Translations under genes and position numbers: made by a program
Origin: Leptospira limi
Lineage (GTDB): Bacteria > Spirochaetota > Leptospiria > Leptospirales > Leptospiraceae
Length of the DNA stretch: 64,000 bases
Direction of reading: 5' to 3'
Assembly (NCBI RefSeq): GCF_026151395.1
Contig: NZ_JAMQPV010000001.1
Coordinates: 1,793,501 to 1,857,500 of the forward strand
The notes under the pieces: model-generated
Database searches by the model: none
The model's input: only the letters and a program-made list of their open reading frames with translations
Told to the model about the DNA's origin: nothing
In this document: piece by piece, positions 7,869-17,198 of the stretch
How positions within the stretch are numbered: position 1 is the stretch's first letter
How the letters are laid out: each line of letters opens with the position of its first letter

Positions 7869-8920
7869 TATTTACCTCCTTTGAGTTTGGATTTGGCATC
7901 TTCGGAGATGCTGTCATCCATAGGAGGCATTTGGGTTACCTTTTGGAATAATTGTTTGGCTTTTTCTTTGTCCCCTGAGGCTTCTGTTGCGAGAGCCAAA
8001 TGGTAAAGGTTTTCTTTGAGCAGTAGTCCTTTTGGGTAACGTTTGATGAAATTAGAAAAATGAGAAATGGCACTTGGATAATCTTTTGCTTTAAAACTAG
8101 ATTTCCCCATATAAAAAAGAGAATTTTCAACAAACTGTTCTTCTTCTTGGGTCACCGAATCCGTTCTGTCAGATACAGTTTTAAAGAGTTCAATCGCATC
8201 TGCATACTTACCTGCATTCATGAAAGTAGATGCTTTGTCATATTGAGAAAGAATGGAATTTGGATCGACACTGGAAGTGGTGCTCGAAGTAGGAACAGCC
8301 ATTGTTTTGAGCATTTCTTGTAGTTTCCCTGTTTGGGAACCGGGCTCAGGTTTGTAAACTAACTCTTGTATGGTGAGAGGGAATGGTGTTTTTTTGCGAG
8401 CTAAGTCTAAAAGCTGTTTGGCTCGGTCTAAGTACATTCCGTCCGGATAATGTTGGATGTATTTCTCAAATGCATACGCTGCATGGTCAAAGTTACCATT
8501 TTTATAAAAAACTTCGGCTACGTTCATTAGCTCAAATGCTGGGTTCTTTGCTTCCCCTTGTCCGAGGATTTCCCTAACCTGTCTGTGCACTTGCCTCAGT
8601 TGGCTTGAAAACACCTTGAGCATTTTGATGATGAGATGGGTTTTGTCAGAAACAAATTTTTCGAATTCAGGCACTTTGAAGACAAGAACGGTTGCCGCTC
8701 CAATCACTTGTGCTGTTTCTTCCCTAGGGTAACGTCCAATGGCACTCTTTACTCCAAAAAACTCACCGAGTTTTACATCCTCTTTGAGTTCCACACCATT
8801 GATATTCGTGTAAGTTAGTACAACTCGGCCTTTTTGTAGTACAAAGATATCCTCTGCCTTGTCTTTTTCAAAATAGACAATGGAACCACCTTTATAATTT
8901 CGTACGATAGGACCTGACAC
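7868..8920 (-). CDS. cNMP-binding domain fused to tetratricopeptide repeats
   Basis: A 350-residue protein with an N-terminal cNMP-binding fold (about 1-120), then tetratricopeptide repeats in two blocks (about 130-170 and 225-345). Examples are [20 protein letters not shown] and [20 protein letters not shown]. The phosphate cassette is altered ([19 protein letters not shown]), so it may bind a different ligand or none. There is no DNA-binding domain, membrane segment or signal peptide. The TPR part resembles YbgF/BamD-type repeats. Start is GTG 8920 with GAGG about five bases upstream. The stop overlaps the next gene's ATG by one base. Together the two genes look like a sensor module paired with a scaffold; that is inference. 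Confidence 0.85.
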   Translation of the reverse strand: MSGPIVRNYKGGSIVYFEKDKAEDIFVLQKGRVVLTYTNINGVELKEDVKLGEFFGVKSAIGRYPREETAQVIGAATVLVFKVPEFEKFVSDKTHLIIKMLKVFSSQLRQVHRQVREILGQGEAKNPAFELMNVAEVFYKNGNFDHAAYAFEKYIQHYPDGMYLDRAKQLLDLARKKTPFPLTIQELVYKPEPGSQTGKLQEMLKTMAVPTSSTTSSVDPNSILSQYDKASTFMNAGKYADAIELFKTVSDRTDSVTQEEEQFVENSLFYMGKSSFKAKDYPSAISHFSNFIKRYPKGLLLKENLYHLALATEASGDKEKAKQLFQKVTQMPPMDDSISEDAKSKLKGGK

Positions 8921-8944
8921 TCATGCCTCGCTTGCGCTTCATTT

Positions 8945-10174
8945 TTAAAAATTAGGTAAAAAAGCCAAACTCTTTTTGTAACCGACACTGTCAGAAACTT
9001 GTTTCATGAGTTTTTTTGGCGAACCCGCAACCAACTTGTTTTTTCCTTCGATCGAAATTTCTTCTGTACCCAATCCAAACTCTTGGAAGAGTGACAAAAA
9101 TTCAAGTGATCCATAAATGGGATAACCATCGATTACAACCAAATCAATGTGTTTCCAATGAAGTTCTGATACGTTTATCTCAGAAGTTTTTTTCTCATCA
9201 CTGATCACTACAAAATCACAACTTAAACCAGGCATAAGTGCATTTGGATTTCCCAACCGAAAGGCTCTTCGTGGATTTTCTGTTATCATTTGTAATAAAG
9301 TTTCTTCTGGTAGTTCTTCACCGTATAACCCAAAATAAATGGATTTTGCTGTTTTTAATTCTTCCAATAATTGATTGGATCCACTTGGAGAAGAATCTGT
9401 CCCCAAACAAACGTTAACCCCTCTTTCTAAAAAGAGTTTGATATTGGTAGTTTTTCCAAATATATGAAGGTTCGAAGTAGGGCACCAAACTATCGATGCA
9501 CCTTTTTCTGCAATTTTATCGGCTTCTTTTGGTCCAAATGGCAAACAATGAACAAGAACTGAATGTGGACCAAGGGCATCCATTTTTTCTAACATACGAA
9601 GTGATTGTTTTGAATCATCATCTAATCCTTCTGCTAAATGAGTCACAAAAGGAAGGTTTGCATGTTCTGCCATTCGGTATTCTAATGCAGGGCCTTCTCC
9701 CCAATCCAAACTATAATTCCCAACCGAATGTGCTAAGGTATAATCCGATATCAATTTAACAGGTAAAATTCCTCGAAAGGGATTTTGCACAAAATGAGGA
9801 ATGTGATCAAATACAGATGTCACACCTGCAAATAAGTTTTTGTAAGCTCCAAGGTAGTATAAAATTTCTGGATCAATTTGTTGGCGTTCGGCGAACACTC
9901 CTGAACTTTTATACAAATTATCATAGGATAACCAGGAAAGGTGTTTTTCTGTCCCACCTACTTTTGGTAGGTAACTCGCAAGTAAATGGTCATGCGAATT
10001 GATAAATCCAGGATACAGTTTTTTGCCATGTAAGGAAAGAGTAAACATATCCTTGTTAGGTGTGATAGCATCTTCGATACTTGTGATTTTTTCACCCGTA
10101 AATAAAAGATCTTTTGATTCCATTTTTCCATTTCGGAATAGGGAAGCGGATTGTAATAGAATAGGTCGGGTCAT
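8945..10174 (-). CDS. Amidohydrolase, deaminase/chlorohydrolase-like
   Basis: A metal-dependent hydrolase of the TIM-barrel amidohydrolase superfamily (409 residues), related to the chlorohydrolase, S-adenosylhomocysteine and methylthioadenosine deaminase group. Candidate metal ligands and catalytic residues appear in order: PGFINSHDHLLA (about 56-67), VTHLAEG, VHCLPFG and the catalytic Asp in LGTDSSPSG. The first metal motif is HDH rather than the usual HTH. The end of the protein (about 320-360) returns to the small beta domain (GLSCDFVVI). Its ATG overlaps the upstream LysM gene stop by four bases. The substrate cannot be told from sequence. Confidence 0.85.
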   Translation of the reverse strand: MTRPILLQSASLFRNGKMESKDLLFTGEKITSIEDAITPNKDMFTLSLHGKKLYPGFINSHDHLLASYLPKVGGTEKHLSWLSYDNLYKSSGVFAERQQIDPEILYYLGAYKNLFAGVTSVFDHIPHFVQNPFRGILPVKLISDYTLAHSVGNYSLDWGEGPALEYRMAEHANLPFVTHLAEGLDDDSKQSLRMLEKMDALGPHSVLVHCLPFGPKEADKIAEKGASIVWCPTSNLHIFGKTTNIKLFLERGVNVCLGTDSSPSGSNQLLEELKTAKSIYFGLYGEELPEETLLQMITENPRRAFRLGNPNALMPGLSCDFVVISDEKKTSEINVSELHWKHIDLVVIDGYPIYGSLEFLSLFQEFGLGTEEISIEGKNKLVAGSPKKLMKQVSDSVGYKKSLAFLPNF

Positions 10175-10824
10175 TCAAATCCCCTTTGTAAGATAAGTTC
10201 AGGATTCAAATTGGTTTTGTTTTGGTTGAGTTGGAAATACAATCCTTTGTCTTTAGCTAAAATTCCCAATCGATCTTTTGCATTCACTTGTTGGCCTTCT
10301 GTGACTTGGATCCTTTCTAAATTTCCATAAACGGAATAAAGTCCATTTTCATGTTCTAATATCACAAAGTTTTCATACCCATCCATATAATCCACATGTA
10401 CGACCTTTCCTGAAAAACTAGCACGGACAAGAGAGGAACTCCCCCTTTGGAATTGAATTCCTTTATAAGGGTCATAAGTAAGTTCAGAAAACTTCTTTTG
10501 GATTTTTTCTTTTTGTCCAAGTGGGAAAGCGATTTTCTCTTTTATCTTTGTTTCAGACGAAATGGATTTGGTTTCCTTATCTCTTGGGATTCGTAATTTT
10601 TCATTTTCGAATAAATTTTCGGAAGTGGTCCTTCCATTTAACTTTGCCAAAGTTTCGGCTGGAACATTCATTTTACGAGCGATTCCATACCAAGAATCAC
10701 CTTTGACAACTCGGTACGTCAGTGGGTTTGTTTGGTTTGGAGTTTGTTTTTGGATTTGTTTGGAAAGGATGGGGAAGGCGATCAGTGCCAAACCAAAACT
10801 GAATATGATGCCTTGTTTTCGCAT
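10171..10824 (-). CDS. LysM protein with a degenerate M23 (LytM-like) domain
   Basis: A 217-residue exported cell-wall-associated protein. It has an N-terminal hydrophobic segment (about 7-22) serving as signal or anchor, a LysM domain (about 36-85, YRVVKGDSWYGIARKMNVP) that binds peptidoglycan, and an M23-fold domain (about 115-215). The M23 zinc ligands appear lost: the usual HxGxD is YKGIQFQ, the HxH is LYFQL, and the YAHL is VYGNL. It is therefore probably a non-enzymatic regulator, as EnvC and NlpD are for amidases. It heads the minus-strand gene run to prmC, just after the fusA terminator. Confidence 0.85.
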   Translation of the reverse strand: MRKQGIIFSFGLALIAFPILSKQIQKQTPNQTNPLTYRVVKGDSWYGIARKMNVPAETLAKLNGRTTSENLFENEKLRIPRDKETKSISSETKIKEKIAFPLGQKEKIQKKFSELTYDPYKGIQFQRGSSSLVRASFSGKVVHVDYMDGYENFVILEHENGLYSVYGNLERIQVTEGQQVNAKDRLGILAKDKGLYFQLNQNKTNLNPELILQRGFE

Positions 10825-10867
10825 AATTCCCTAAGGCAAGTATCGACATGAAAAAGCGAGAGGGCAA

Positions 10868-10895
10868 TAAAAAAGGCGGGAGAAACCCGCCTTTT
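10868..10895 (-). terminator. Intrinsic terminator after fusA (nearly symmetrical)
   Basis: GGCGGG (10875-10880) and CCCGCC (10886-10891) form a six-base GC stem with a five-base loop. It is flanked by an A tract (read as T on the minus strand) on one side and four T on the other. It ends the fusA transcript on the minus strand and could also work in the opposite direction. Confidence 0.9.
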
Positions 10896-10925
10896 CCAAT
10901 ACCAAACAGAACCAAAAACGAAGTT

Positions 10926-13046
10926 TTATTCTTCGTCTTTGTTGTTGACTTTGTATTTTTTCATTAGCTCTTCTGCTACGTTTCTTGGAACAGGAGCATA
11001 CTTGGAGAATTCCATAGCGAACTCAGCTTTTCCTTGGGTAGAAGAACGAAGCACTGTGGAGTATCCAAACATATCAGCAAGAGGAACTTCTGCTTCAATT
11101 TTAGCATAACCGTTCTCTTCTGTTGTGTTTAAGATCATACCACGTCTTTGGTTCACAGAAGCAAGGATCGCTCCTTGGAATTCAGTTGGACCTTCCACTT
11201 CCACACGCATGATTGGCTCGAGGATGATGGGTGCTGCTTTTGAGAAACCTTGGCGGAATCCGTAACGAGCTCCAATCTGGAATGCCATATCAGATGAATC
11301 CACATCATGGTAAGCACCATCATTGATCACACAACGAACTCCGATGATAGGGAAGCCGATGAGAGATCCTCTTTCTAAACAAGAACGGAAACCTTTATCA
11401 CAAGATCCGATGTATTCACGAGGGATGGAACCACCCACGATTTTATCTACGAATTCGTAGTCCTTTCCTTCTTCTTGTGGGATTGGTTCGATGTAACCAG
11501 CCACACGAGAGAACTGACCTTGACCACCCGTTTGTTTTTTATGAGTGTAATCAAATTCTGCCGATTTAGTGATGGTTTCACGATACGCCACCTGAGGAGC
11601 ACCAGTCACAAGGTCCACACCATACTCACGTTTCATACGTTCGATGTATACTTCGAGGTGGAGTTCTCCCATCCCTTTGATGATGGTTTGACCAGACTCT
11701 TTATCTATTTCAGTTTGGAAGGTTGGATCTTCTTTTGTGAAACGGTTAAGAGCTTTTGCAAGGTTTGGAAGTTGTTTTGACTCTTTACATTCAATTGTAA
11801 GTGAGATCACTGGATTTGGAACAAACATAGACTCCATAGTGAGTTTTGTTTTTCCATCAGTGAATGTATCCCCTGATGCACAATCGATACCAAATAGAGC
11901 AACGATATCACCTGCTTCCGCTTTGGAAATATCTTCCATTTCATTGGAGTGCATACGAACAAGACGACCAATGTTGTGGCGTTTGTTGTTAGATGAGTTA
12001 TAGATCGTCATCCCTTTTTCGAGTCTACCTTGGTAAACACGAACATAGGTTAACTGACCGTAACGTCCGTCTTCCAATTTGAATGCTAGGCAAACTAATG
12101 GTTTTTCTGGATCAGAATCCAAAATAAGTTCGTTTTCTTCGTTTCCAATTTCTTTTGCTGTGTTTTCCACATCATAAGGTGATGCGAGGTAGTCTGCTAC
12201 TCCATCCAAAAGTCTTTGAACCCCTTTGTTTTTGAAAGCAGAACCCATAAATACAGGAACAAATTTAAGTGCAAGGACACCACGTCGAATTGCTTCTTTC
12301 ACGCGAGCTTCAGAAGGAGTTCCTTCTAACATCTCTTCTGTGAGTTCATCACTAAAAAGAGACACTGCATCGAGAAGGGCTTCGCGTTTTTCATTCGCTT
12401 GGTCCTTTAATTCATCAGGAATGTCAGTGATTTTGATATCCTGTCCGTTTGGACCTTCAAAATAATACGCTTTCATCTCCACGAGGTCTACAATCCCTTT
12501 CAGGTCGTTTTCGAGTCCGATCGGAAGTTGTACTGCATGGGCATTGAGGTGGAGTTTTTCACGGAGTTGATCGATCACTCTCCATGGGTTTGCACCTGTT
12601 CTGTCGAGTTTGTTGATAAAGGCAACACGTGGAACGTTGTAACGTTTCATCTGGCGGTCAACTGTGATGGACTGAGATTGAACTCCCGCAACACCACAAA
12701 GAACCATAATCGCAGAGTCAAGGACACGAAGGGAACGTTCTACTTCAATTGTGAAGTCAACGTGGCCCGGAGTATCGATGATGTTGATTGTAATGTCTTT
12801 CCAAGTTGCATACGTAGCAGCTGACTGGATAGTGATCCCTCTTTCTCGTTCGAGGTCCATACTGTCCATAGTAGCACCCACACCGTCTTTTCCACGTACT
12901 TCGTGGATGGCGTGAATTTTGTTCGTATAAAATAAGATACGTTCTGTTAGGGTTGTTTTCCCTGAGTCAATGTGTGCGGAAATCCCGATATTACGGATTC
13001 TTTCCAATTTTGGATCACGTTTGGTTGCTTGCGTCGCAGAGGTCAT
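10926..13046 (-). CDS. fusA: Elongation factor G
   Basis: The translational GTPase that moves tRNA and mRNA through the ribosome. At 706 residues it has full EF-G length. G-domain motifs are AHIDSGKT (G1, residues 24-31), RGITI (G2), DTPGH (G3) and NKLD (G4). Domain II to V sequences follow, including the domain IV loop region [11 protein letters not shown]. The P-loop reads AHIDSGKT where most bacteria have AHIDAGKT, as in other spirochaete and mitochondrial-type EF-Gs. ATG 13046 is preceded by GAGG. It stands alone, without rpsL, rpsG or tuf nearby, and has its own terminator. It may be one of two EF-G paralogues, since spirochaetes often have several. Confidence 0.96.
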   Translation of the reverse strand: MTSATQATKRDPKLERIRNIGISAHIDSGKTTLTERILFYTNKIHAIHEVRGKDGVGATMDSMDLERERGITIQSAATYATWKDITINIIDTPGHVDFTIEVERSLRVLDSAIMVLCGVAGVQSQSITVDRQMKRYNVPRVAFINKLDRTGANPWRVIDQLREKLHLNAHAVQLPIGLENDLKGIVDLVEMKAYYFEGPNGQDIKITDIPDELKDQANEKREALLDAVSLFSDELTEEMLEGTPSEARVKEAIRRGVLALKFVPVFMGSAFKNKGVQRLLDGVADYLASPYDVENTAKEIGNEENELILDSDPEKPLVCLAFKLEDGRYGQLTYVRVYQGRLEKGMTIYNSSNNKRHNIGRLVRMHSNEMEDISKAEAGDIVALFGIDCASGDTFTDGKTKLTMESMFVPNPVISLTIECKESKQLPNLAKALNRFTKEDPTFQTEIDKESGQTIIKGMGELHLEVYIERMKREYGVDLVTGAPQVAYRETITKSAEFDYTHKKQTGGQGQFSRVAGYIEPIPQEEGKDYEFVDKIVGGSIPREYIGSCDKGFRSCLERGSLIGFPIIGVRCVINDGAYHDVDSSDMAFQIGARYGFRQGFSKAAPIILEPIMRVEVEGPTEFQGAILASVNQRRGMILNTTEENGYAKIEAEVPLADMFGYSTVLRSSTQGKAEFAMEFSKYAPVPRNVAEELMKKYKVNNKDEE

Positions 13047-13172
13047 ATTTTCCTCAAAAATAAGGTTAAAGTTGAATTGATTCTACCAAAATCTGAAATG
13101 GACTGCGTTTGTAAAGTACTTGGGATTTTTGGTAAGAGGGAAAATCCTGGAGAAAGTAGAGAATAGGGAAAT

Positions 13173-14699
13173 ATGCCACTTGCTCGTTTCAAACGATTTT
13201 TTCGTACTTTGTCTTTTGCCCGAGTGGTGTGCCTTGGATTTTTTGCCGCCATCATACTCGGGTCGTTTGGCTTGTACATTTCGGAAGAAGGTGAGTTGTC
13301 TTTTGTCGATAGTCTCTATCTCTCCGCCTCGTCTATTTGTGTGACAGGTTTGTCACCAATTCCCCTTTCGGGACTGAACCCCTCTACTCATTGGATCATG
13401 TTATTCCTCATCCAATTGGGGGGACTTGGGATCATCAGTTTTACTGTGATTGTTGGGTTTCTCATTACAAAAGGGATTTCCAGGAACGCTCGGTTTAATG
13501 CCTTTGTTGGCGCCGCCATTGACACCCAAACGGAAACAGAGTCACTTGCTACCAATGAAGTGAACCGGATTTTACTTTCCATCATCAATATTTCATTTTC
13601 CATCGAAATCCTGGGAGCCATTGGTTTGTACCTCCATATGCCAGAAGGGGTGGAAGGTGAGAACACCCGTTGGTTTTTTTCCCTGTTTACGGCAGTCTCT
13701 TCTTTCAATAACGCTGGTTTCTCGATCACAGACGACCTAAGTGCCATACGTTTGGATCCTTTTTCCCTGTACATCGTTTCGGGTCTTGTGATTTTCGGAG
13801 GGATTGGATTCCCTGTCATCATCCTACTCGAAAAAGTGTTACTCACTATCTTTGTGAGAATTGTGTACCGCATTGAGGTGGTAGCAGAAACCCTCATGAT
13901 GGAAAAAGCGTTAAAAACTGGGAATGTCCCAAGGTTTTTGTTATTACCAGCACAGTTTTCCGCAATTTTAGAAAATCGAATCGCGGAGTACAACAAACAT
14001 TTACGTGGCGAAACCACGCGGATCCAATCAAGACTTTTGGTGTATGGATCTTTTGCTTTGTTACTTTTTGGATTTCTTGGAATTTATTTCTTAGAAAGGA
14101 GTAACCCTCATACCTTTCACGGCATGGAAGTTGTGGATAAAATCTCCAATGCATTTTTTATGTCTGTCTGTTCCCGAACGGCTGGTTTTTCCACAATGGA
14201 CCTTGGCCATTTGAATGATGCCACTGTGATCATCATCACCGTACTCATGTTTATCGGTGGTGGTCCACAAGGAACGGCAGGTGGTATCAAGATCACAACT
14301 TTTGTTTTGTTACTTGCTTATTTAAAGAATGTCATCCAACCTTCCAAACCTGTGATGTTATTTGGCGAAACTGTTTCTAAGAATTCAGTAGCAGTGGCAA
14401 TTCGGGTTTATTTTTTAGCAACAATCGCTTTAGCATTCGTATTCATTGTGCTTGGGATTTTAGACCAGAACCAACACTCTCTCCATGTTATCTTTTTTGA
14501 ATTGATTTCTTCATTTTCCACAGTGGGCTATAGTTTGAACCTGACTTCCCAATTAGGGGATATCGAGAAATTATTTTATGCTGCCGTCATGTATGTGGGT
14601 AGGGTGGGGATTTTTACGGTTCTCATCGCAGCGACAGGCCATTCTGGAGTCCCAAAAATGGGTACCATCGACGACGGTGTAAAAATCCAAGTCGGGTAA
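13173..14699 (+). CDS. TrkH/KtrB-type potassium transporter subunit
   Basis: The membrane pore subunit of a K+ uptake system, 508 residues with about ten hydrophobic segments. Four pore loops carry the selectivity-filter glycines: SICVTGLSPIP, SSFNNAGFSIT, CSRTAGFSTMD and SSFSTVGYSLN. The long loop between the second and third repeats (about 235-285) is charged and cytoplasmic. Both TrkH and KtrB fit; the length and short loops favour KtrB. The partner TrkA/KtrA regulatory protein is not in this window. The start ATG 13173 has AGGG five bases upstream. It is divergent from fusA. Confidence 0.92.
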   Translation: MPLARFKRFFRTLSFARVVCLGFFAAIILGSFGLYISEEGELSFVDSLYLSASSICVTGLSPIPLSGLNPSTHWIMLFLIQLGGLGIISFTVIVGFLITKGISRNARFNAFVGAAIDTQTETESLATNEVNRILLSIINISFSIEILGAIGLYLHMPEGVEGENTRWFFSLFTAVSSFNNAGFSITDDLSAIRLDPFSLYIVSGLVIFGGIGFPVIILLEKVLLTIFVRIVYRIEVVAETLMMEKALKTGNVPRFLLLPAQFSAILENRIAEYNKHLRGETTRIQSRLLVYGSFALLLFGFLGIYFLERSNPHTFHGMEVVDKISNAFFMSVCSRTAGFSTMDLGHLNDATVIIITVLMFIGGGPQGTAGGIKITTFVLLLAYLKNVIQPSKPVMLFGETVSKNSVAVAIRVYFLATIALAFVFIVLGILDQNQHSLHVIFFELISSFSTVGYSLNLTSQLGDIEKLFYAAVMYVGRVGIFTVLIAATGHSGVPKMGTIDDGVKIQVG

Positions 14700-14753
14700 A
14701 ATGGATAGAAAAATCAGTTTTAGTAAATTTAGGCACAATCAGGATTGGTAGTT

Positions 14754-15773
14754 GTGAAAATGTCAGTGAAAGAGTTATTCCTCTCCTATTGGAGATCTCC
14801 CGTTCTTAGTCCAGAAGAAGTAAAGATAGAAGTTCTTAAAAAAGAAAAAAAACAAAAACTGGTCGAAATCGAATCTCGGTTGGAGTCACTTGAGATATTG
14901 ATATCGAATGATAAACTTGCTGATGCAAATATTTTATTCAATTACGTTGTGTACGATTTGGTAAACTACTACCAAAGTTTAAATGGCAAAAAGGAAATTC
15001 CAAAAGACAGTGACTTGTCTTCTTTCCAATTGCCAGAAACAAAATCAAAAGCATTTCAGTTTTTAAAAAACTTTAATCAACATGTAGAAGTAACGGAAAC
15101 AAAGTTAAACGAGATTTTTGAAGGTTGTTTAATCACTTATAATTTTTTAATCGATGAATCAAAATCATTTTTCCGTTCCAAAATGGAAACAAAACTTGAT
15201 CGATTCAAACAAATTCGAAAAATACGTATCATTTCTATAACATCGATTTTACTCTTATCACTCATTTCTGTTTTATATTACCAATATAAATTTCCTGTTT
15301 TGAAGGACCAATCCATCAAGATGTATACTTTCGTGGATAAGGAACACCCACAAACTTCTGAATCACTGATGGTTTCCTTACCTGTTACGAAATCAGGTGT
15401 TGGTGTTTGGAATGAGTATGTCTTTACACTTCCAGAACCAATGAGTAAATTTGGCGGGCTCAGGATTGATCCTTTGGAACAAAGAGGAATTCGTTTTGTT
15501 TTGGATGATTTACAAATCCTGGATACAAACGGCAAAGTATTGTATTCTAAAAAAATCACTGTAAGCCAAAGTTTATTGCCAGAAGATTACCAAGACTTTT
15601 TAGAAATTAGTGATATCAAAACCGCTGGGAGACAATTGCCAGGTGAGTTAGTTGAAATGATTTCTACTGGAAGAGATCCAAAAATCCTTTTAGTGTTTCC
15701 TACATTAGAGAATGCCAAAACCATCAAAGTCAAAATGAAATACATTGAAGCCCACAAAGTGAAGAAAAAATGA
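14754..15773 (+). CDS. Hypothetical single-pass membrane protein
   Basis: I do not recognise this protein. It has a charged N-terminal half (about 1-150) with coiled-coil-like heptads (KEKKQKLVEIESRLESLE), one membrane segment at about 160-180, and a beta-rich C-terminal domain of about 155 residues outside the membrane. GTG 14754 has AGGA nine bases upstream; ATG 14760 (two codons later) is equally possible. The stop overlaps the start of the UbiA-family gene by four bases (ATGA), so the two are translationally coupled. That link suggests a role in envelope glycan or lipid-sugar handling, but it is only context. Confidence 0.75.
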   Translation: MKMSVKELFLSYWRSPVLSPEEVKIEVLKKEKKQKLVEIESRLESLEILISNDKLADANILFNYVVYDLVNYYQSLNGKKEIPKDSDLSSFQLPETKSKAFQFLKNFNQHVEVTETKLNEIFEGCLITYNFLIDESKSFFRSKMETKLDRFKQIRKIRIISITSILLLSLISVLYYQYKFPVLKDQSIKMYTFVDKEHPQTSESLMVSLPVTKSGVGVWNEYVFTLPEPMSKFGGLRIDPLEQRGIRFVLDDLQILDTNGKVLYSKKITVSQSLLPEDYQDFLEISDIKTAGRQLPGELVEMISTGRDPKILLVFPTLENAKTIKVKMKYIEAHKVKKK

Positions 15774-16669
15774 TCTATTTATATATAAAACTCATGAGGA
15801 TCCCTCAGTGGATCAAAAATATCATCCTATTTGCTGGATTAATTTTTTCGAAACGAATTTTTGATGTACCTTCCTTTACAAAGGTATGTTTGGCTTTTTT
15901 GTTTTTTTCGCTTGTTGCGAGTTGCCAATATGTCTTTAACGATTTTTTAGACCAAAAGGAAGATGCAAAACACCCTGAAAAAAAACACCGTCCTCTTGCA
16001 AGTGGAGATTTAGATTCTGGAATTGCTCTTGCAATAACAGGAGTTATTTTGCCGATCGCTTTGATTGGTTCTTATAAACTTTCACCTGTCTTCTTTTATT
16101 TAACCATTTTTTATCTATTATTCAATATGTTGTATAGTAAGGTCTTAAAACACATTGTGATCTTAGATGTAATGAGTATCTCCATTGGATTTGTACTTCG
16201 GGCCATCGCTGGTGCCATTGTCATTGGGGTTGAATTTTCTCATTGGTTATTACTTTGTACTTTTATGCTCGCACTCTTTTGGGGATTTTCCAAACGGAGA
16301 GGTGAAATTAATATTCTGAAAACTGATGCTGGCAAACACAGAAAAATTTTGGAAGAATACTCAATTGAATTTTTAGACTTGATGATGGCTGTTGTGGCAA
16401 CTTTAACTCTTGTGAGTTATGTGATGTATACGGTGAGTCCTGATACAGCTAAAAGTTTAGGAACTCCTTATATGGTGTATACAGTCCCCATTGTTGTGTA
16501 TGCGATCTTTCGTTCCCTTTATATCATTTACATCAAGAATATGGGGCATAACCCCACAAGAGCCATTCTCACCGATGTGAGTGTGCTCGTCTCTGGTGTC
16601 ATATGGCTTGTCCTCATCTTATTTTTGATGTTTGGGAACATATCGAGCCATCTACCAGTCTACCAATAG
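15770..16669 (+). CDS. UbiA-family prenyltransferase, polyprenyl-phosphate phosphoribosyltransferase-like
   Basis: An integral membrane enzyme of 299 residues with 8-9 hydrophobic segments. The first Asp-rich motif, NDFLDQKEDAKHPEKKHRPL (about residues 57-76), has the KKHRP extension and is closer to decaprenyl-phosphate phosphoribosyltransferase (Rv3806c type) than to UbiA, HemeO synthase or MenA. Such enzymes move 5-phosphoribose from PRPP to a polyprenyl phosphate. The second motif is less conserved. The product would feed an arabinose- or ribose-type envelope glycan. The DprE1/DprE2 epimerase partners are not in this window. It is coupled to the upstream membrane protein by an ATGA overlap, and the thioredoxin-like gene follows 2 bases later. 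Confidence 0.82.
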   Translation: MIYLYIKLMRIPQWIKNIILFAGLIFSKRIFDVPSFTKVCLAFLFFSLVASCQYVFNDFLDQKEDAKHPEKKHRPLASGDLDSGIALAITGVILPIALIGSYKLSPVFFYLTIFYLLFNMLYSKVLKHIVILDVMSISIGFVLRAIAGAIVIGVEFSHWLLLCTFMLALFWGFSKRRGEINILKTDAGKHRKILEEYSIEFLDLMMAVVATLTLVSYVMYTVSPDTAKSLGTPYMVYTVPIVVYAIFRSLYIIYIKNMGHNPTRAILTDVSVLVSGVIWLVLILFLMFGNISSHLPVYQ

Positions 16670-16671
16670 AG

Positions 16672-17181
16672 ATGAAAATTTGGAAGCAGTTGCCTTATGG
16701 CTGGAAAGTGGTGTTCGCCTTTGTTTTCTTTTTTTCGGCAACCTTAGGATTTGCTTATTTTAAGGCTAGGGACACAAATCCATCCATTCCGATTGAGGCA
16801 CTAGCAACAACCCCAACGGAAGCAAGTTCCTGGAAAGGCCACCCCAAGGTGGTCTATTTCTGGGCAACTTGGTGTACGGTATGCAAAGCCTACACACCCA
16901 TTTTAGAAGCCAATTTAAAATTTTTACCAAAAGAAACTATGTTTTTGTCTGTTTTGGAATCGGAAGATTCTGAAGAGACCAAAGAAATCCTCTCCCACCT
17001 TTCTTCTGAATCAACATACCCGATTTACACGGCAGATTACCGAATGTTAAAGGAATGGAGGATTTCTGCTTACCCAACTACAATCTTTGTCAATGCCAAT
17101 GGAAAAGTTGTTTTTGCAGACTCAGGAATTTTGAGTCCCATTGGATTTTGGATCCGTTCTTTTCTTTTGCGCTTTTTTTAA
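16672..17181 (+). CDS. Membrane-anchored thioredoxin-like (TlpA-type) protein
   Basis: A ~169-residue thiol-disulfide protein facing the periplasm. One N-terminal membrane segment (about 10-30) is followed by a thioredoxin fold with active site WATWCTVCK and the cis-Pro motif AYPTTIFVNANGKV. The CTVC dipeptide is not CGPC, which resembles TlpA/ResA-type reductants used in cytochrome c maturation or periplasmic thiol repair. I chose ATG 16672, directly 2 bases after the upstream stop, because an earlier in-frame start would lie inside the upstream gene. It is probably co-transcribed with the phosphoribosyltransferase-like gene. Confidence 0.87.
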   Translation: MKIWKQLPYGWKVVFAFVFFFSATLGFAYFKARDTNPSIPIEALATTPTEASSWKGHPKVVYFWATWCTVCKAYTPILEANLKFLPKETMFLSVLESEDSEETKEILSHLSSESTYPIYTADYRMLKEWRISAYPTTIFVNANGKVVFADSGILSPIGFWIRSFLLRFF

Positions 17182-17198
17182 TCTGTCGATGATCTAGT

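Noticed and set aside
13047..13172. Promoter for fusA
   Set aside because: A TAGAAT and a TTTACA occur on the minus strand but are about 24 bases apart; no convincing pair was found.
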